64,000 bases of DNA from Bog-756 sp963725275 (GCA_963725275.1 CAVRXS010000006.1:496001-560000); one strand, 5' to 3'. Positions 8,287 to 17,045 are shown, counted from the stretch's first letter. A program made the numbers and translations. Notes: generated by a model from the letters alone, not told the origin.

Positions 8287-10257
8287 GTGAGCTCTTCAGG
8301 CCGGTACCGCCACCTCTTCACGCCCCTCCGGCTGGGGCCGGTCACCGTGGCCAACCGGATCGTGTTCTCGGCCCACCTCACCAACTACGCCGCAGACGGC
8401 CTGCCCGCCGAACAGCACGTCGCCTACTACGCGGCCCGGGCCGCCGGCGGGACGGGTCTGGTCATCACCGAGGAGCACTCCACCCATCCGACCGACTGGC
8501 CCTACGAGAAGCTCATCCACGGGTACCGGCCGGAGGTCATCGACGGCTACCGGCGGATGACCGACGCGGTCCACGCCTACGACGTCCCGATCTTCGCCCA
8601 GATCAACCACAACGGGGGTCAGGCCTCGAGCATGTACACCCGCCTGCCGGTGTGGGCGCCGAGCCCGGTCCCCGACCCGCTGTTCCGCGAAGTGCCCAAG
8701 GCCGTCGAGCCCCACGAGATCAGGGAGATCGTCGACGGCTACGCCCTCGTCGCCGCCCACTGCACCGCGGGAGGATTCGACGGGATCGAGCTGCAGTGCT
8801 CGCACTCGTCCATCGTGCGCGGATTCCTGTCGCCGGCGACCAACAGCCGCGAGGACGAGTACGGGGGGTCGCTCGCCAACCGGGCCAGGCTCCTGCTCGA
8901 GATCGTCGACGCGGTCCGCTCGACGATCGGTTCGGGATACGCCCTCGGCGTGCGTCTCTGCGGGGACGAGCTCATCGAGGGCGGCACCGGGATCGAGGAT
9001 GCGGTGGGAGTCGCCCGCATGGTCGAGGCAACCGGCCAGGTCGACTACATCAACACGTCGATCGGCGTCGCCACCGCCACCCTCTACATGATCGAGGCGA
9101 GCATGCAGGTCCCGCCGGGATACGCCCTCTTCATCCCGAGCGCCATCCGTGAAGCGGTGGGGCTCCCGGTGGTCGGGGTCGGCAGGTTCAAGGACCCGCT
9201 GCAGGCCGACCGGGCTCTGGTCGACGGGGTCTGTGACCTGGTCGGGGTCGTCCGGGGACAGATCGCCGACCCTGACTTCGCGGCCAAGGCCCGGTCGGGT
9301 CACGCCACCGACATCCGCACCTGTCTGTCGTGCAATCAGGAGTGTGTCGGGCGGATGGGCCTCAACCGGTGGCTCGGCTGCATCGAGAACCCCGTCACCG
9401 GCCGCGAGGCGGCCATCATCCCGCTCCCCCGACGTCGTCGCCGGGTGGTGGTGGTCGGCGGGGGGCCCGGTGGGCTCCAGGCCGCGGTCACTGCAGCCGA
9501 GCGCGGCCACCGGGTCGTCCTCTTCGAACGCCACGGCCGCCTCGGGGGCCAGGCCACCGTGGCAGCCACGGTGCCCAGTCGCGCCGAGTTCTTCGACATC
9601 GCACGCAACCTGATCGTGGCGGCCCGGCGCGAGGGCGTCGAGCTCCGCACCGGCATGGAGGCCACCGCGGCCTCGGTGCGCGCCGAGTCGCCGGACGCGG
9701 TCATCGTCGCCACCGGTGCAGGGCCCCTCCGCCCGTGGTGGGCCGGGGACGAGTCGAACGTGGTCGACGTCCGCGACGTCCTCGAGGACCGCGTCCGACC
9801 CGAAGGCCGCGTCGTCCTCGTCGACGAGCTCGGGTTCCACCAGGCCACCTCGACGGCCGAGCTGCTGGCCGACCGCGGGTGCGCGGTCGAGATCGTGACC
9901 AATGCGATGGTCGTCGGGCAGGATCTCGGCATCACCCTCGACCTGGAGCTGTGGAATGTGAGGGCCCACGCCAAGGGCATCGGCCAGAGCGTCGACCTGG
10001 TGCCGATGGGCGTGGCCCGGGCCGCCGACGGCGACGGTGGACCGCTGCTGCTCACCCTCCAGCACCACCCGACCGGCACCGACCAGGTCCGCCACTGCGA
10101 CTGGGTGGTCTGCGCCGTGCACCAGCAGCCCGACGACCACCTCTTCCACGAGCTGGCGGGTGCACCCTTCGAGGTCCACCGCATCGGCGACTGTCTCTCC
10201 CCACGGAGGGCCCACGCCGCGGTGATCGAGGGTCACCGGGTGGCGGTCGGGCTGTGA
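8287..10257 (+). CDS. Mycofactocin-system FadH/OYE family oxidoreductase 2
   Basis: A 656-residue paralogue of the enzyme at 5433 with the same plan: FMN TIM barrel (LFTPLRLGPVTVANRIVFS at the N-terminus, NSREDEYGGSLANRARLL), 4Fe-4S cysteines 346, 349, 353 and 365 (Cx2Cx3Cx11C), then a FAD/NAD(P)-binding Rossmann domain starting VVVVGGGPGGLQA. This copy keeps the canonical OYE features more completely than copy 1. Start GTG 8287 has GAGGAG upstream. Its stop overlaps the ETF-alpha start (GTGA). Two such enzymes in a single operon suggest two steps on the same substrate family or a heteromeric complex; that is inference. Confidence 0.9.
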   Translation: MSSSGRYRHLFTPLRLGPVTVANRIVFSAHLTNYAADGLPAEQHVAYYAARAAGGTGLVITEEHSTHPTDWPYEKLIHGYRPEVIDGYRRMTDAVHAYDVPIFAQINHNGGQASSMYTRLPVWAPSPVPDPLFREVPKAVEPHEIREIVDGYALVAAHCTAGGFDGIELQCSHSSIVRGFLSPATNSREDEYGGSLANRARLLLEIVDAVRSTIGSGYALGVRLCGDELIEGGTGIEDAVGVARMVEATGQVDYINTSIGVATATLYMIEASMQVPPGYALFIPSAIREAVGLPVVGVGRFKDPLQADRALVDGVCDLVGVVRGQIADPDFAAKARSGHATDIRTCLSCNQECVGRMGLNRWLGCIENPVTGREAAIIPLPRRRRRVVVVGGGPGGLQAAVTAAERGHRVVLFERHGRLGGQATVAATVPSRAEFFDIARNLIVAARREGVELRTGMEATAASVRAESPDAVIVATGAGPLRPWWAGDESNVVDVRDVLEDRVRPEGRVVLVDELGFHQATSTAELLADRGCAVEIVTNAMVVGQDLGITLDLELWNVRAHAKGIGQSVDLVPMGVARAADGDGGPLLLTLQHHPTGTDQVRHCDWVVCAVHQQPDDHLFHELAGAPFEVHRIGDCLSPRRAHAAVIEGHRVAVGL

Positions 10258-11348
10258 GTCGGACCGGCTGGACCACCAGCACCCTGGCCGTGGTCGTGGT
10301 CCGCGGGGGCCGCCTCCCGGGGGGAACCGACGAGACGGTGTCCGAGGCCGGCGGGCACGTGCTGGTGGTGGGATCGGGGGCCGAGCGGGCAGCCGCATCA
10401 CTGGCCGACGCCGCGACCGTGCGGTGGTGTGACACCGGCGACGGGTTCCGGCCCGGCGAACTTGCCCTGGCCCTGGCTCCGGAGTGCGCGTCGGTGCCGC
10501 TCGTCCTCCTTCCTGCATCGCCAGACGGCCGGGACCTCGCGCCGCGCCTCGCCGCGCAGTGTGACCGGCCACTCGTGGCACGAGCGCTGAGCGCAGCCTG
10601 TGTCGCAGACGAGGGACCCGGCGGTGCGGAGCGTGCGGACGACGGGAGCGGCGCGACGAGGGTGCAGGCCGTCGTGGCGAGGCTCGACGACCGGGTGCTC
10701 GTACCGGTCGAGGTCGCCGGCCCGGCCGTGGTCACGCTCGTCGGTCACAGCCGCGCACGCGAACCAGAACCTCCGGGACGGACGACCGCGACGGGTGGCG
10801 CCCGCGATCTCGAGGCGGTGACCCTGGGCACTGCCGACCGCGACCGACACACGACGGAGCGCGCCGTCGAGCCCGAGTTCGACGCACTCCTCGAGCCCGA
10901 CCTGCGCACCATGGACCTGGCCGACGCCACCCGGGTGCTCGCCGGTGGTGCGGGTCTCGTCCCGGGCGACGATGAGCGCCGAGCCGAGGCCGTCTTCGAC
11001 CTGCTGGGCGCGGTGGCCGCCGCGCTCGGCGGTTCGGCCGGCGCGACCCGGGTGGCCACCGACGCCGGGTGGACCGGCTACGAACGCCAGATCGGCACCA
11101 CCGGCGTCGCGATCGATCCCGACCTCTACGTCGCCCTCGGCGTGTCGGGTGCTGCCCAGCACGTGGGCGGCCTCGGCGCTCCCCGTCACATCGTGAGCGT
11201 CAACACCGACGCCTCCTCGCCGATGACGGCCATGGCAGACCTGGGCCTGGTGACCGACGCGCAGGCGCTGCTGGTAGAACTCGCGCGGCGACTCGCGGTC
11301 GCGCTCCCCGAGGCGCTCTCGAGCGGGACCGGCGGTGCCCGTGGCTGA
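10254..11348 (+). CDS. etfA: Electron transfer flavoprotein alpha subunit (mycofactocin-associated)
   Basis: A 364-residue ETF-alpha/FixB-like protein. The N-terminal half is divergent and lacks long conserved blocks. The C-terminal FAD-binding half is clear: ATDAGWTGYERQIGTTGVA, LYVALGVSGAAQHVGG and HIVSVNTDASSPMTAMADLG match the ETF-alpha pattern of ribityl- and adenine-binding loops. It should pair with the ETF-beta encoded at 12947 to form a soluble one- and two-electron carrier between dehydrogenases and the quinone oxidoreductase next door. Start GTG 10254 overlaps the preceding TGA. The long in-frame extension upstream is a shadow of the OYE gene. Confidence 0.9.
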   Translation: MSRTGWTTSTLAVVVVRGGRLPGGTDETVSEAGGHVLVVGSGAERAAASLADAATVRWCDTGDGFRPGELALALAPECASVPLVLLPASPDGRDLAPRLAAQCDRPLVARALSAACVADEGPGGAERADDGSGATRVQAVVARLDDRVLVPVEVAGPAVVTLVGHSRAREPEPPGRTTATGGARDLEAVTLGTADRDRHTTERAVEPEFDALLEPDLRTMDLADATRVLAGGAGLVPGDDERRAEAVFDLLGAVAAALGGSAGATRVATDAGWTGYERQIGTTGVAIDPDLYVALGVSGAAQHVGGLGAPRHIVSVNTDASSPMTAMADLGLVTDAQALLVELARRLAVALPEALSSGTGGARG

Positions 11349-12651
11349 GCGTACCGATGTCGACGCCGTAGTGGTCGGGGCCGGCCCGGCCGGGGCCGCC
11401 GCTGCGCTGGCACTCGCCCGGGCCGGGCGGTCGGTCGTCCTCCTCGAGCGCGGGCCGTTCCCCGGCTCGAAGAACGTCTACGGCGGTGTCGTCTACGGCC
11501 GCGTGCTCGACGAGATCGTCCCCCGCTGGTGGGAGGAGGTTCCGGTCGAACGCTGGGTCGTCCGACGCTCGACGATGATCATGACCCCGGTCCAGTCGCT
11601 GTCGGTCGACTACCGGTCCCACGACTGGGGTGCTGCCCCCTACAACGGATTCACGACCGTGCGCGGCCGATTCGACGCCTGGCTGGCCGGCAAGGCGACC
11701 GCGGCGGGAGCCCGCCTGGTGCCGTCCACGGTCGCCACCGGCCTGCTGCGCGACTCCGCCGGTCGGGTGGTCGGCGTCCGCACCGACCGCGACGCGGGCG
11801 ACCTGCGGGCGCCGGTGGTGATCGCCTGCGACGGGGTCAACTCCTTCCTGGCCAAGGAGGCCGGGCTGCTTCCGCGGGCCGACGCCCCCCACCACACCCT
11901 CGGGGTCAAGGAGGTCCTCGACATGCCCCCAGAGGCCATCAACGATCGGTTCGGTGTCGCGCAACACGAGGGCGTCGACATCGAGATGCTCGGCTGCACG
12001 GGACCGGTCCCCGGTGGCGGCTTCCTCTACACCAACGCGCAGACGGTGAGCATCGGCGTGGTGCTCTCCGTCGCCGAACTGGCCGCGGCCAAGCTCCGCC
12101 CGGAGGAGCTCGTCGCCGACCTGAAGGCGCATCCGGCCATCGCCCCGTTGCTCCGGGGGGCCACCCTGCGCGAGTACTCGGCCCACCTCATCCCTGAGGG
12201 CGGGTACGACACCATGCCCGACCTGGCGGCCGACGGCCTGCTCGTGGCGGGTGACGCCGGGGCGATGACCCTCGCGGCCGGCCTCTGGCTCGAGGGGGTC
12301 AACTTCGCCATCGGGTCGGGATATGCCGCCGGCTGTGCGGCCGACCGGGCCCTCGCCACGGGTGACTGCTCGGCACGTGGCCTGGCCTCCTACCGCGCGG
12401 ACCTCGAGGGGCAGTTCGTCCTGGCCGATCACAAGCGCCTGCGCAAGGCACCGTCGCTCGTGCTCTCCGAGCGCGTCCAGCGGCGCTACCCGGGACTCCT
12501 CTGCGACCTTGCCGACGGGCTGTTCACCGTGACCAACCCCACTCCGAAGCGCGGCGGGCTCCGGGTCACCCGCGATGCGGCGGCCAGGCACGGCGTGACC
12601 CTCCGCCAGTTGGCGACCGACACCCTCCGGGGCCTCAGGATCTTCGGATGA
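11335..12651 (+). CDS. fixC: ETF-quinone oxidoreductase-like flavoprotein (FixC family)
   Basis: A 438-residue FAD protein of the FixC/ETF-QO group. The dinucleotide motif GAGPAGAA begins at residue 15 with the ribose-binding Glu39 (LLERG). FPGSKNVYGGVVYG and DGLLVAGDAGAMTLAAGLWLEGVNFAIGSGYAAG are characteristic of FixC. In FixABCX this subunit passes electrons from ETF to quinone, working with the FixX ferredoxin. Position directly between ETF-alpha and a FixX-like gene supports that. The start overlaps etfA by 14 bases (GTG 11335; GTG 11341 is an alternative), and the end overlaps the ferredoxin by four. Confidence 0.92.
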   Translation: MPVAERTDVDAVVVGAGPAGAAAALALARAGRSVVLLERGPFPGSKNVYGGVVYGRVLDEIVPRWWEEVPVERWVVRRSTMIMTPVQSLSVDYRSHDWGAAPYNGFTTVRGRFDAWLAGKATAAGARLVPSTVATGLLRDSAGRVVGVRTDRDAGDLRAPVVIACDGVNSFLAKEAGLLPRADAPHHTLGVKEVLDMPPEAINDRFGVAQHEGVDIEMLGCTGPVPGGGFLYTNAQTVSIGVVLSVAELAAAKLRPEELVADLKAHPAIAPLLRGATLREYSAHLIPEGGYDTMPDLAADGLLVAGDAGAMTLAAGLWLEGVNFAIGSGYAAGCAADRALATGDCSARGLASYRADLEGQFVLADHKRLRKAPSLVLSERVQRRYPGLLCDLADGLFTVTNPTPKRGGLRVTRDAAARHGVTLRQLATDTLRGLRIFG

Positions 12652-12950
12652 ACGGCCCGCCCCGCTGGCGCGGGATCTCGTTCGAGGAACGGATGGCCAC
12701 GGTGGACTTCCGAGTCGGGGCCCGCGCCCACATCACCGTCGACTCCGACGTCTGCAGATCGTGTACGACCCAGTCGTGTGTCACCGCCTGCCCGGCCAAC
12801 CTCTTCGCCCCGACCTCCGACGGCGGCATCCTCTTCAATTACGAGGAGTGCTTCGAGTGCGGGACCTGCTACATGGTCTGCAACCACGAGGGCGCGATCA
12901 CCTGGACCTATCCCGACGGCGGGTACGGCGTCGTCTTCCACCACGGATGA
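12648..12950 (+). CDS. fixX: FixX-like ferredoxin
   Basis: A 100-residue ferredoxin-like protein. Cysteines at 36, 39, 44, 48, 68, 71, 74 and 78 (VCRSCTTQSCVTACPANLF and ECFECGTCYMVCNHEGAI) give the FixX pattern with at least one 4Fe-4S cluster and a modified second site. FixX docks on FixC and carries electrons from ETF-FixC. Four-base overlaps on both sides place it firmly in the ETF set. Confidence 0.92.
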   Translation: MNGPPRWRGISFEERMATVDFRVGARAHITVDSDVCRSCTTQSCVTACPANLFAPTSDGGILFNYEECFECGTCYMVCNHEGAITWTYPDGGYGVVFHHG

Positions 12951-13906
12951 CCGTCCCCGAACGCCCACTGGTGGTCGCATGCCTCCGGATCACCGACCTC
13001 CGGACGGGGATCGACTCGCTGACCGGCGCGGTGACCCGCGACCCGCTCGGGGTCGGGCTCACCGCGGCCGACGGGGCGGCGCTCGAGCACGCGCTGCGGA
13101 TCGCAGAGGCCTGGTCGGGTCGCGTGATCGCCATCGCAGCGGGGCCCCCGTCGATCGAGCCGGTCCTCCGCGAGGTGCTCACGCTCGGCATCGACGTGGT
13201 CAGGATCCCGCTCCCGGACGAGCAGGACGGGCCGGCATACACCCGCGAACTGGCCGGCGACGAGCGATGGCTGGCCCGCACCCTTGCGGCTGCGATGGCC
13301 ACCTACGGAGCCGTGGACCTGGTCGTCTGCGGGGACCGCTCCGTCGACCGCGGCACCGGTGCCCTGCCCGCGTACCTGGCCCACGAGCTGGGTGCCGCCC
13401 AAGCGCTGGGTTTGGTCGCGCTCGAGGCGCGGACCCATGCTGGGGAGCGGGAGCTCCTGGCCGAGCGCCGCCTCGACGCGGGCTGGCGCGAGCGGCTCCG
13501 AGTCCCGCTGCCCGCGGTCTGCTCGGTCGAGGGTGCCGGGGTCCGACTGCGCAGAGCGCCGCTGTCGGGCGTGCTCTCGGCAGAGGGTCTGCCCGTGCCG
13601 GTCGATGCCTCCCCACCGGTTGCCGCCGCGCTCGGCCCCGCAGTGTCGGCAGCCGTCGCCGGTGACATCCGGATCGGCGTGGCCGCCCCGTTCCGGCCCC
13701 GCACCCAGATCGTCCCGGCGCCCGACGACGATGATCCCCGGATCCGGGTGCTCGCACTGACCGGGGCCCTCGCGGCCCACGACCCCCCCACCGTGGTGGA
13801 GCCGGCAGACGCGACCGAGGCGGTCGACGTCCTCCTGGCCTTCCTCGAACGCCACGGCTACCTCGCGACCGCACCGGTCGGTCCGCCAGAGGGAGCCGGA
13901 CGATGA
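12947..13906 (+). CDS. etfB: Electron transfer flavoprotein beta subunit (mycofactocin-associated)
   Basis: A 319-residue ETF-beta/FixA-like protein. LVVACLRITDLRTGID near the start and DLVVCGDRSVDRGTGALPAYLAHELGAAQ match the ETF-beta fold and its nucleotide-binding loop. The C-terminal 80 residues are an Ala/Pro-rich extension, so the protein is somewhat longer than standard ETF-beta (about 260). It is the partner of the alpha subunit at 10254, separated from it by the FixC- and FixX-like genes. It overlaps mftE by four bases. Confidence 0.88.
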   Translation: MTVPERPLVVACLRITDLRTGIDSLTGAVTRDPLGVGLTAADGAALEHALRIAEAWSGRVIAIAAGPPSIEPVLREVLTLGIDVVRIPLPDEQDGPAYTRELAGDERWLARTLAAAMATYGAVDLVVCGDRSVDRGTGALPAYLAHELGAAQALGLVALEARTHAGERELLAERRLDAGWRERLRVPLPAVCSVEGAGVRLRRAPLSGVLSAEGLPVPVDASPPVAAALGPAVSAAVAGDIRIGVAAPFRPRTQIVPAPDDDDPRIRVLALTGALAAHDPPTVVEPADATEAVDVLLAFLERHGYLATAPVGPPEGAGR

Positions 13907-14643
13907 GCCGACTGGCGGACACCACGTGGCCGGAAGCGGGCTCGGCGCGATCGGACCGTCGAGTCCTGCTGGTCCCGGTGGGGGCGACCGAGCAACACGG
14001 TCCCCACCTCCCCCTCACCACGGACACCGACATCGCGGTAGCGGTGGCCGAAGCCGCGTCCGCACGCGACCCCGATCTGGTGCTCTCTCCCGCGTTGGCC
14101 TACGGGTCGAGCGGCGAGCACGAGGACTTTCCGGGCACGATCTCGATCGGGCAGGACGCGACCGAGGCGGTCCTCGTCGAGCTCGGTCGGTCGGCCTCCC
14201 GGTCGTTCGCCCACACCGTCCTGGTCTGCACCCACGGGGGCAACGCCGGTCCGCTCTCGCGGGCACTCCGGCGACTCGACCAGGAGGGCCATCCGGCGGT
14301 CGGCTGGTCGCCCGCCTGGGGCGGCGACCTGCACGCCGGGCGCACCGAGACATCGCTGATGCTGGCGGTCGCCCCGGACCGGGTCCGTCCCGGACCGTGG
14401 GAACCCGGAGCTCGTGGAGCGCTCGAGGACCTCCTCCCCCTCCTGCAGACCCGCGGCGTACGAGCGGTGAGTCCGAACGGCATCCTGGGCGATCCCGGCG
14501 GGGCCGACCCGACCGAGGGAGCTCGGCTGCTCGAGGACGCAGCAGCAGCGCTCGTCGCCTTCGTCGCAGCGCTCCGCAGACAACCCGAGGAGCAGACTGT
14601 GGAGCACCTGGTCACCACAACCGGACGGAAGGACTCCCCATGA
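13903..14643 (+). CDS. mftE: Mycofactocin biosynthesis peptidyl-dipeptidase MftE (creatininase family)
   Basis: A 246-residue creatininase-family metalloprotease that releases the modified Val-Tyr-derived product from MftC-processed MftA. The metal ligands are visible: E30 and H32 in VPVGATEQHGPHLPL, D41, H111 in HGGN, and E149 in DLHAGRTETS. Length matches the family. ATG overlaps etfB, and its end overlaps the next SDR, so ETF and mft genes are interleaved in one transcript. Confidence 0.95.
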   Translation: MSRLADTTWPEAGSARSDRRVLLVPVGATEQHGPHLPLTTDTDIAVAVAEAASARDPDLVLSPALAYGSSGEHEDFPGTISIGQDATEAVLVELGRSASRSFAHTVLVCTHGGNAGPLSRALRRLDQEGHPAVGWSPAWGGDLHAGRTETSLMLAVAPDRVRPGPWEPGARGALEDLLPLLQTRGVRAVSPNGILGDPGGADPTEGARLLEDAAAALVAFVAALRRQPEEQTVEHLVTTTGRKDSP

Positions 14644-15449
14644 CCCGCGTCGCCGTCGTCACCGGAGCAGCACGCGGCATCGGCGCAGCCACTGTCCGCG
14701 CACTGGCCCGGTCGGGATGGTCGGTCGTTGCCGTGGACCGGGCCAGCGACGACCCCCGCCTTCCCTACGCGATGGGCACGGAAGGGGAGCTCGACGACGT
14801 GGTCGCGGCCTCCCTGGCGATGCGTCCATCGGGCGACCCGGACGGGGGCGTCGTGGCCCACGTGGCCGACACGACCGACCCCGAGGGACTGGGCGCTGCC
14901 GTCGCGCTTGCCGAGGATCGTTTCGGAGGTCTCGACGCGATGATCGCCGTGGCCGGGGTCATCGCCGGCGGCGTGCCCTTGTGGGAGATGCCACCCGACC
15001 AGCTCGGCGCTGTGCTCGGCGTCGACCTCGGCGGTCCGATCACTGCGGCTCGGGTCGCGATCCCCGCGCTCCTGCGGCGACCGACCCCACGCCAGGGACG
15101 GTTCCTCGCCGTCGCCTCGGCAGCCGCCACCCGTGGGCTCCCCCAGCTCACCGCGTACGGAGCGGCGAAGGCCGGAGTGGCCGGGCTCGTACGCGGACTG
15201 GCCGCAGAGCTAGCCGGGACCGGGATCACCGCCAACGCCGTGAGCCCCGGCTCGACGGCGACCGCCATGCTCGACGAGAGCGCCCGCATCTACGGCTTGG
15301 CGGACACGAGCCCCTTTGCCGAACAGCAGGCGGTCGGGCGACTGCTCGCACCGGGGGAGGTGGCCGCGGCGTTGGTCTGGCTGGCCGGTGCCGGCAGCGA
15401 CGCCCTCACCGGGGCGGTGGTCCCGGTCGACGGCGGCCTCTCGCTGTGA
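14640..15449 (+). CDS. Mycofactocin-associated SDR family oxidoreductase (second type)
   Basis: A 269-residue short-chain dehydrogenase, distinct from the one at 7426. It has TGAARGIG (8-15), then an insertion LPYAMGTEGELDDVVAA after the adenine-binding strand, typical of another mycofactocin-linked SDR subgroup. The usual NAG is replaced by VAG. The catalytic Ser lies in VASAAA and Tyr-Lys in YGAAK. C-terminal VPVDGGLSL is standard. It lies between mftE and mftF with four-base overlaps, which supports a role in cofactor use or maturation. Confidence 0.88.
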   Translation: MTRVAVVTGAARGIGAATVRALARSGWSVVAVDRASDDPRLPYAMGTEGELDDVVAASLAMRPSGDPDGGVVAHVADTTDPEGLGAAVALAEDRFGGLDAMIAVAGVIAGGVPLWEMPPDQLGAVLGVDLGGPITAARVAIPALLRRPTPRQGRFLAVASAAATRGLPQLTAYGAAKAGVAGLVRGLAAELAGTGITANAVSPGSTATAMLDESARIYGLADTSPFAEQQAVGRLLAPGEVAAALVWLAGAGSDALTGAVVPVDGGLSL

Positions 15450-16966
15450 CGCCCCTGCCGGAGGAGTTCATGCTCGTGCTCGACCCCTCGGTGCGCTCGT
15501 TTCGGGAGGGCACCGTGCTCGTCGGGGGTACGCCCGGACGGGTCATCACCCTCACCCCGGCCGGGGTGCGCGCCCTTGCCGGGCTGCTCCGTGCGGACGG
15601 CCACAAGGAAGCGGAAGAGGGCCAGAAGGAAGCAGAGGGAGAAGGAAAGGGGGGTCGGGGTGGGACGACCCCGGCGGCACCCGGATCATCCGGGCCCGAC
15701 GAAGCCCGGAACCTCGGGCGCAGGCTGGTCGATGCCGGCATGGCCCACCCCCGCCCTCGTGCGGTCCGTTCCGGGGCGGAGCGGCTCTCGGTCACCGTGG
15801 TGGTGCCCGCACGCGACCGGCCCGACCTGCTCGGCCGCTGCCTCACCTCGCTCGGGAGCGAGTTCCCGGTCGTGGTCGTCGACGACGGGTCACGCCGCCC
15901 GGACCGGGTGGCGGCGGTCTGCCGGGACCACGGGGCACGGCTGCTCCGGCGCGAGGTCAACGGAGGACCCGGCGCTGCCCGCAACACAGCGCTCGACCGG
16001 ATCGACACCGACCTGGTCGCCTTCGTGGACAGCGACTGCACGGTCGGTCCGCAGTGGCTCGAGGGGCTGGTCTGGCAGTTCGCCGACCCGGTGCTCGCCG
16101 CGGTGGCGCCCCGGATCCGGCCCGAACCGCCGGAGGGATCCGCACGGCCGAGTGCACTGGACCGCTTCACCGACCGGCACTCGGCCCTCGATCTCGGCGC
16201 CACCGAGGGCGAGGTCGGACCAGGGCGCGCCGTGCGGTACGTGCCGACGGCGGCGTTGGTCGTGCGGCGATGCGCACTCGCCGGCGGCTTCGACGAGGGC
16301 CTGCGGGTCGGCGAAGACGTCGACCTCGTGTGGCGCCTGCTCGACGCCGGCTGGCACGTCCGCTATGCGCCCTCGGTGACCGTCGCCCACCGGGAGCCCG
16401 CCTCATGGAGCGGCACGCTCGCCAGACGCGTCCACTACGGCACCTCGGCCGCGCCCCTTGCCCAACGGCACCCCGGCCGGCTGGCGCCGGTAGAGCTCCG
16501 CGCCTGGCCGGCTGCGGCGGCGGTCTCCCTCCTCGCCGGGCGCCCGCGCCTCGCCGCGCTCATCGTCGCCGGCTCGGCGCTCTCGCTGGCCCGCAAGGTC
16601 CGACCCCTCGGGATCCCCGCCTGGCATGCCCTCCGCTGGAGCGTGGAAGGCACCGGCTGGACGGTGATCGGCCTCGGTCGCGCCTCGACCATGCTCGCCG
16701 CGCCTGCCCTGGTCGCCCTCGCCACGCGGCGACGGGGGGCGCGTTGCGCGGTGGTACTCGCCCTACTTCCGGCCGTCGTCGACTGGGTCCGCCGACGGCC
16801 CGACCTCGACATCCCCCGTTGGGTTGCCGCCTCGCTTGCCGACGACCTGGCCTACGGGACGGGTGTCTGGCTCGGCTGCCTTCGCTCGGATTCGTTCGGG
16901 CCGCTCCTCCCGGCGCTCGCCCGTACCCCGGGCGGACGCGCGGCAAACGGCCGCCGAATGATGTGA
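15446..16966 (+). CDS. mftF: Mycofactocin glycosyltransferase MftF
   Basis: A 506-residue GT2-family enzyme that in mycobacteria adds the beta-1,4-glucose chain to (pre)mycofactocin. Residues 1-50 form a PqqD-like N-terminal domain (MLVLDPSVRSFREGTVLVGG). A Glu/Lys/Gly-rich linker occupies about 53-86. The GT-A domain starts at VTVVVPARDRPDLLGRCL and has VVVDDGS, GGPGAARNTAL and the metal-binding DSD of VDSDCTVGP. The C-terminal part carries hydrophobic segments that may be membrane-associated. The linker is longer and more charged than I would expect for the family. GTG start overlaps the SDR; this is the last gene of the mft operon. Confidence 0.94.
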   Translation: MTPLPEEFMLVLDPSVRSFREGTVLVGGTPGRVITLTPAGVRALAGLLRADGHKEAEEGQKEAEGEGKGGRGGTTPAAPGSSGPDEARNLGRRLVDAGMAHPRPRAVRSGAERLSVTVVVPARDRPDLLGRCLTSLGSEFPVVVVDDGSRRPDRVAAVCRDHGARLLRREVNGGPGAARNTALDRIDTDLVAFVDSDCTVGPQWLEGLVWQFADPVLAAVAPRIRPEPPEGSARPSALDRFTDRHSALDLGATEGEVGPGRAVRYVPTAALVVRRCALAGGFDEGLRVGEDVDLVWRLLDAGWHVRYAPSVTVAHREPASWSGTLARRVHYGTSAAPLAQRHPGRLAPVELRAWPAAAAVSLLAGRPRLAALIVAGSALSLARKVRPLGIPAWHALRWSVEGTGWTVIGLGRASTMLAAPALVALATRRRGARCAVVLALLPAVVDWVRRRPDLDIPRWVAASLADDLAYGTGVWLGCLRSDSFGPLLPALARTPGGRAANGRRMM

Positions 16967-16983
16967 GACTGCACGGAGACAAC

Positions 16984-17016
16984 GGCACCACTGCCGGATG
17001 ATGGCGGTGCGGTGCC
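16984..17016 (+). terminator. Imperfect hairpin after mftF
   Basis: GGCACCACTGCCG (starting 16984) can pair, with a mismatch and a bulge, with the run ending GGTGCGGTGCC at 17016, giving a GC-rich hairpin 17 bases after the mftF stop. No U-tract follows, so termination would be weak or partial. Confidence 0.35.
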
Positions 17017-17045
17017 CCGGCCCCCGGGCGCGCAGGCAGGGACCC

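Noticed and set aside
8296..10581. Minus-strand open frame of 761 codons opposite the second OYE gene
   Set aside because: It is antisense to a gene with clear family motifs, has an Arg/Gly/Pro/Asp-biased composition typical of high-GC shadow frames, and shows no domain.
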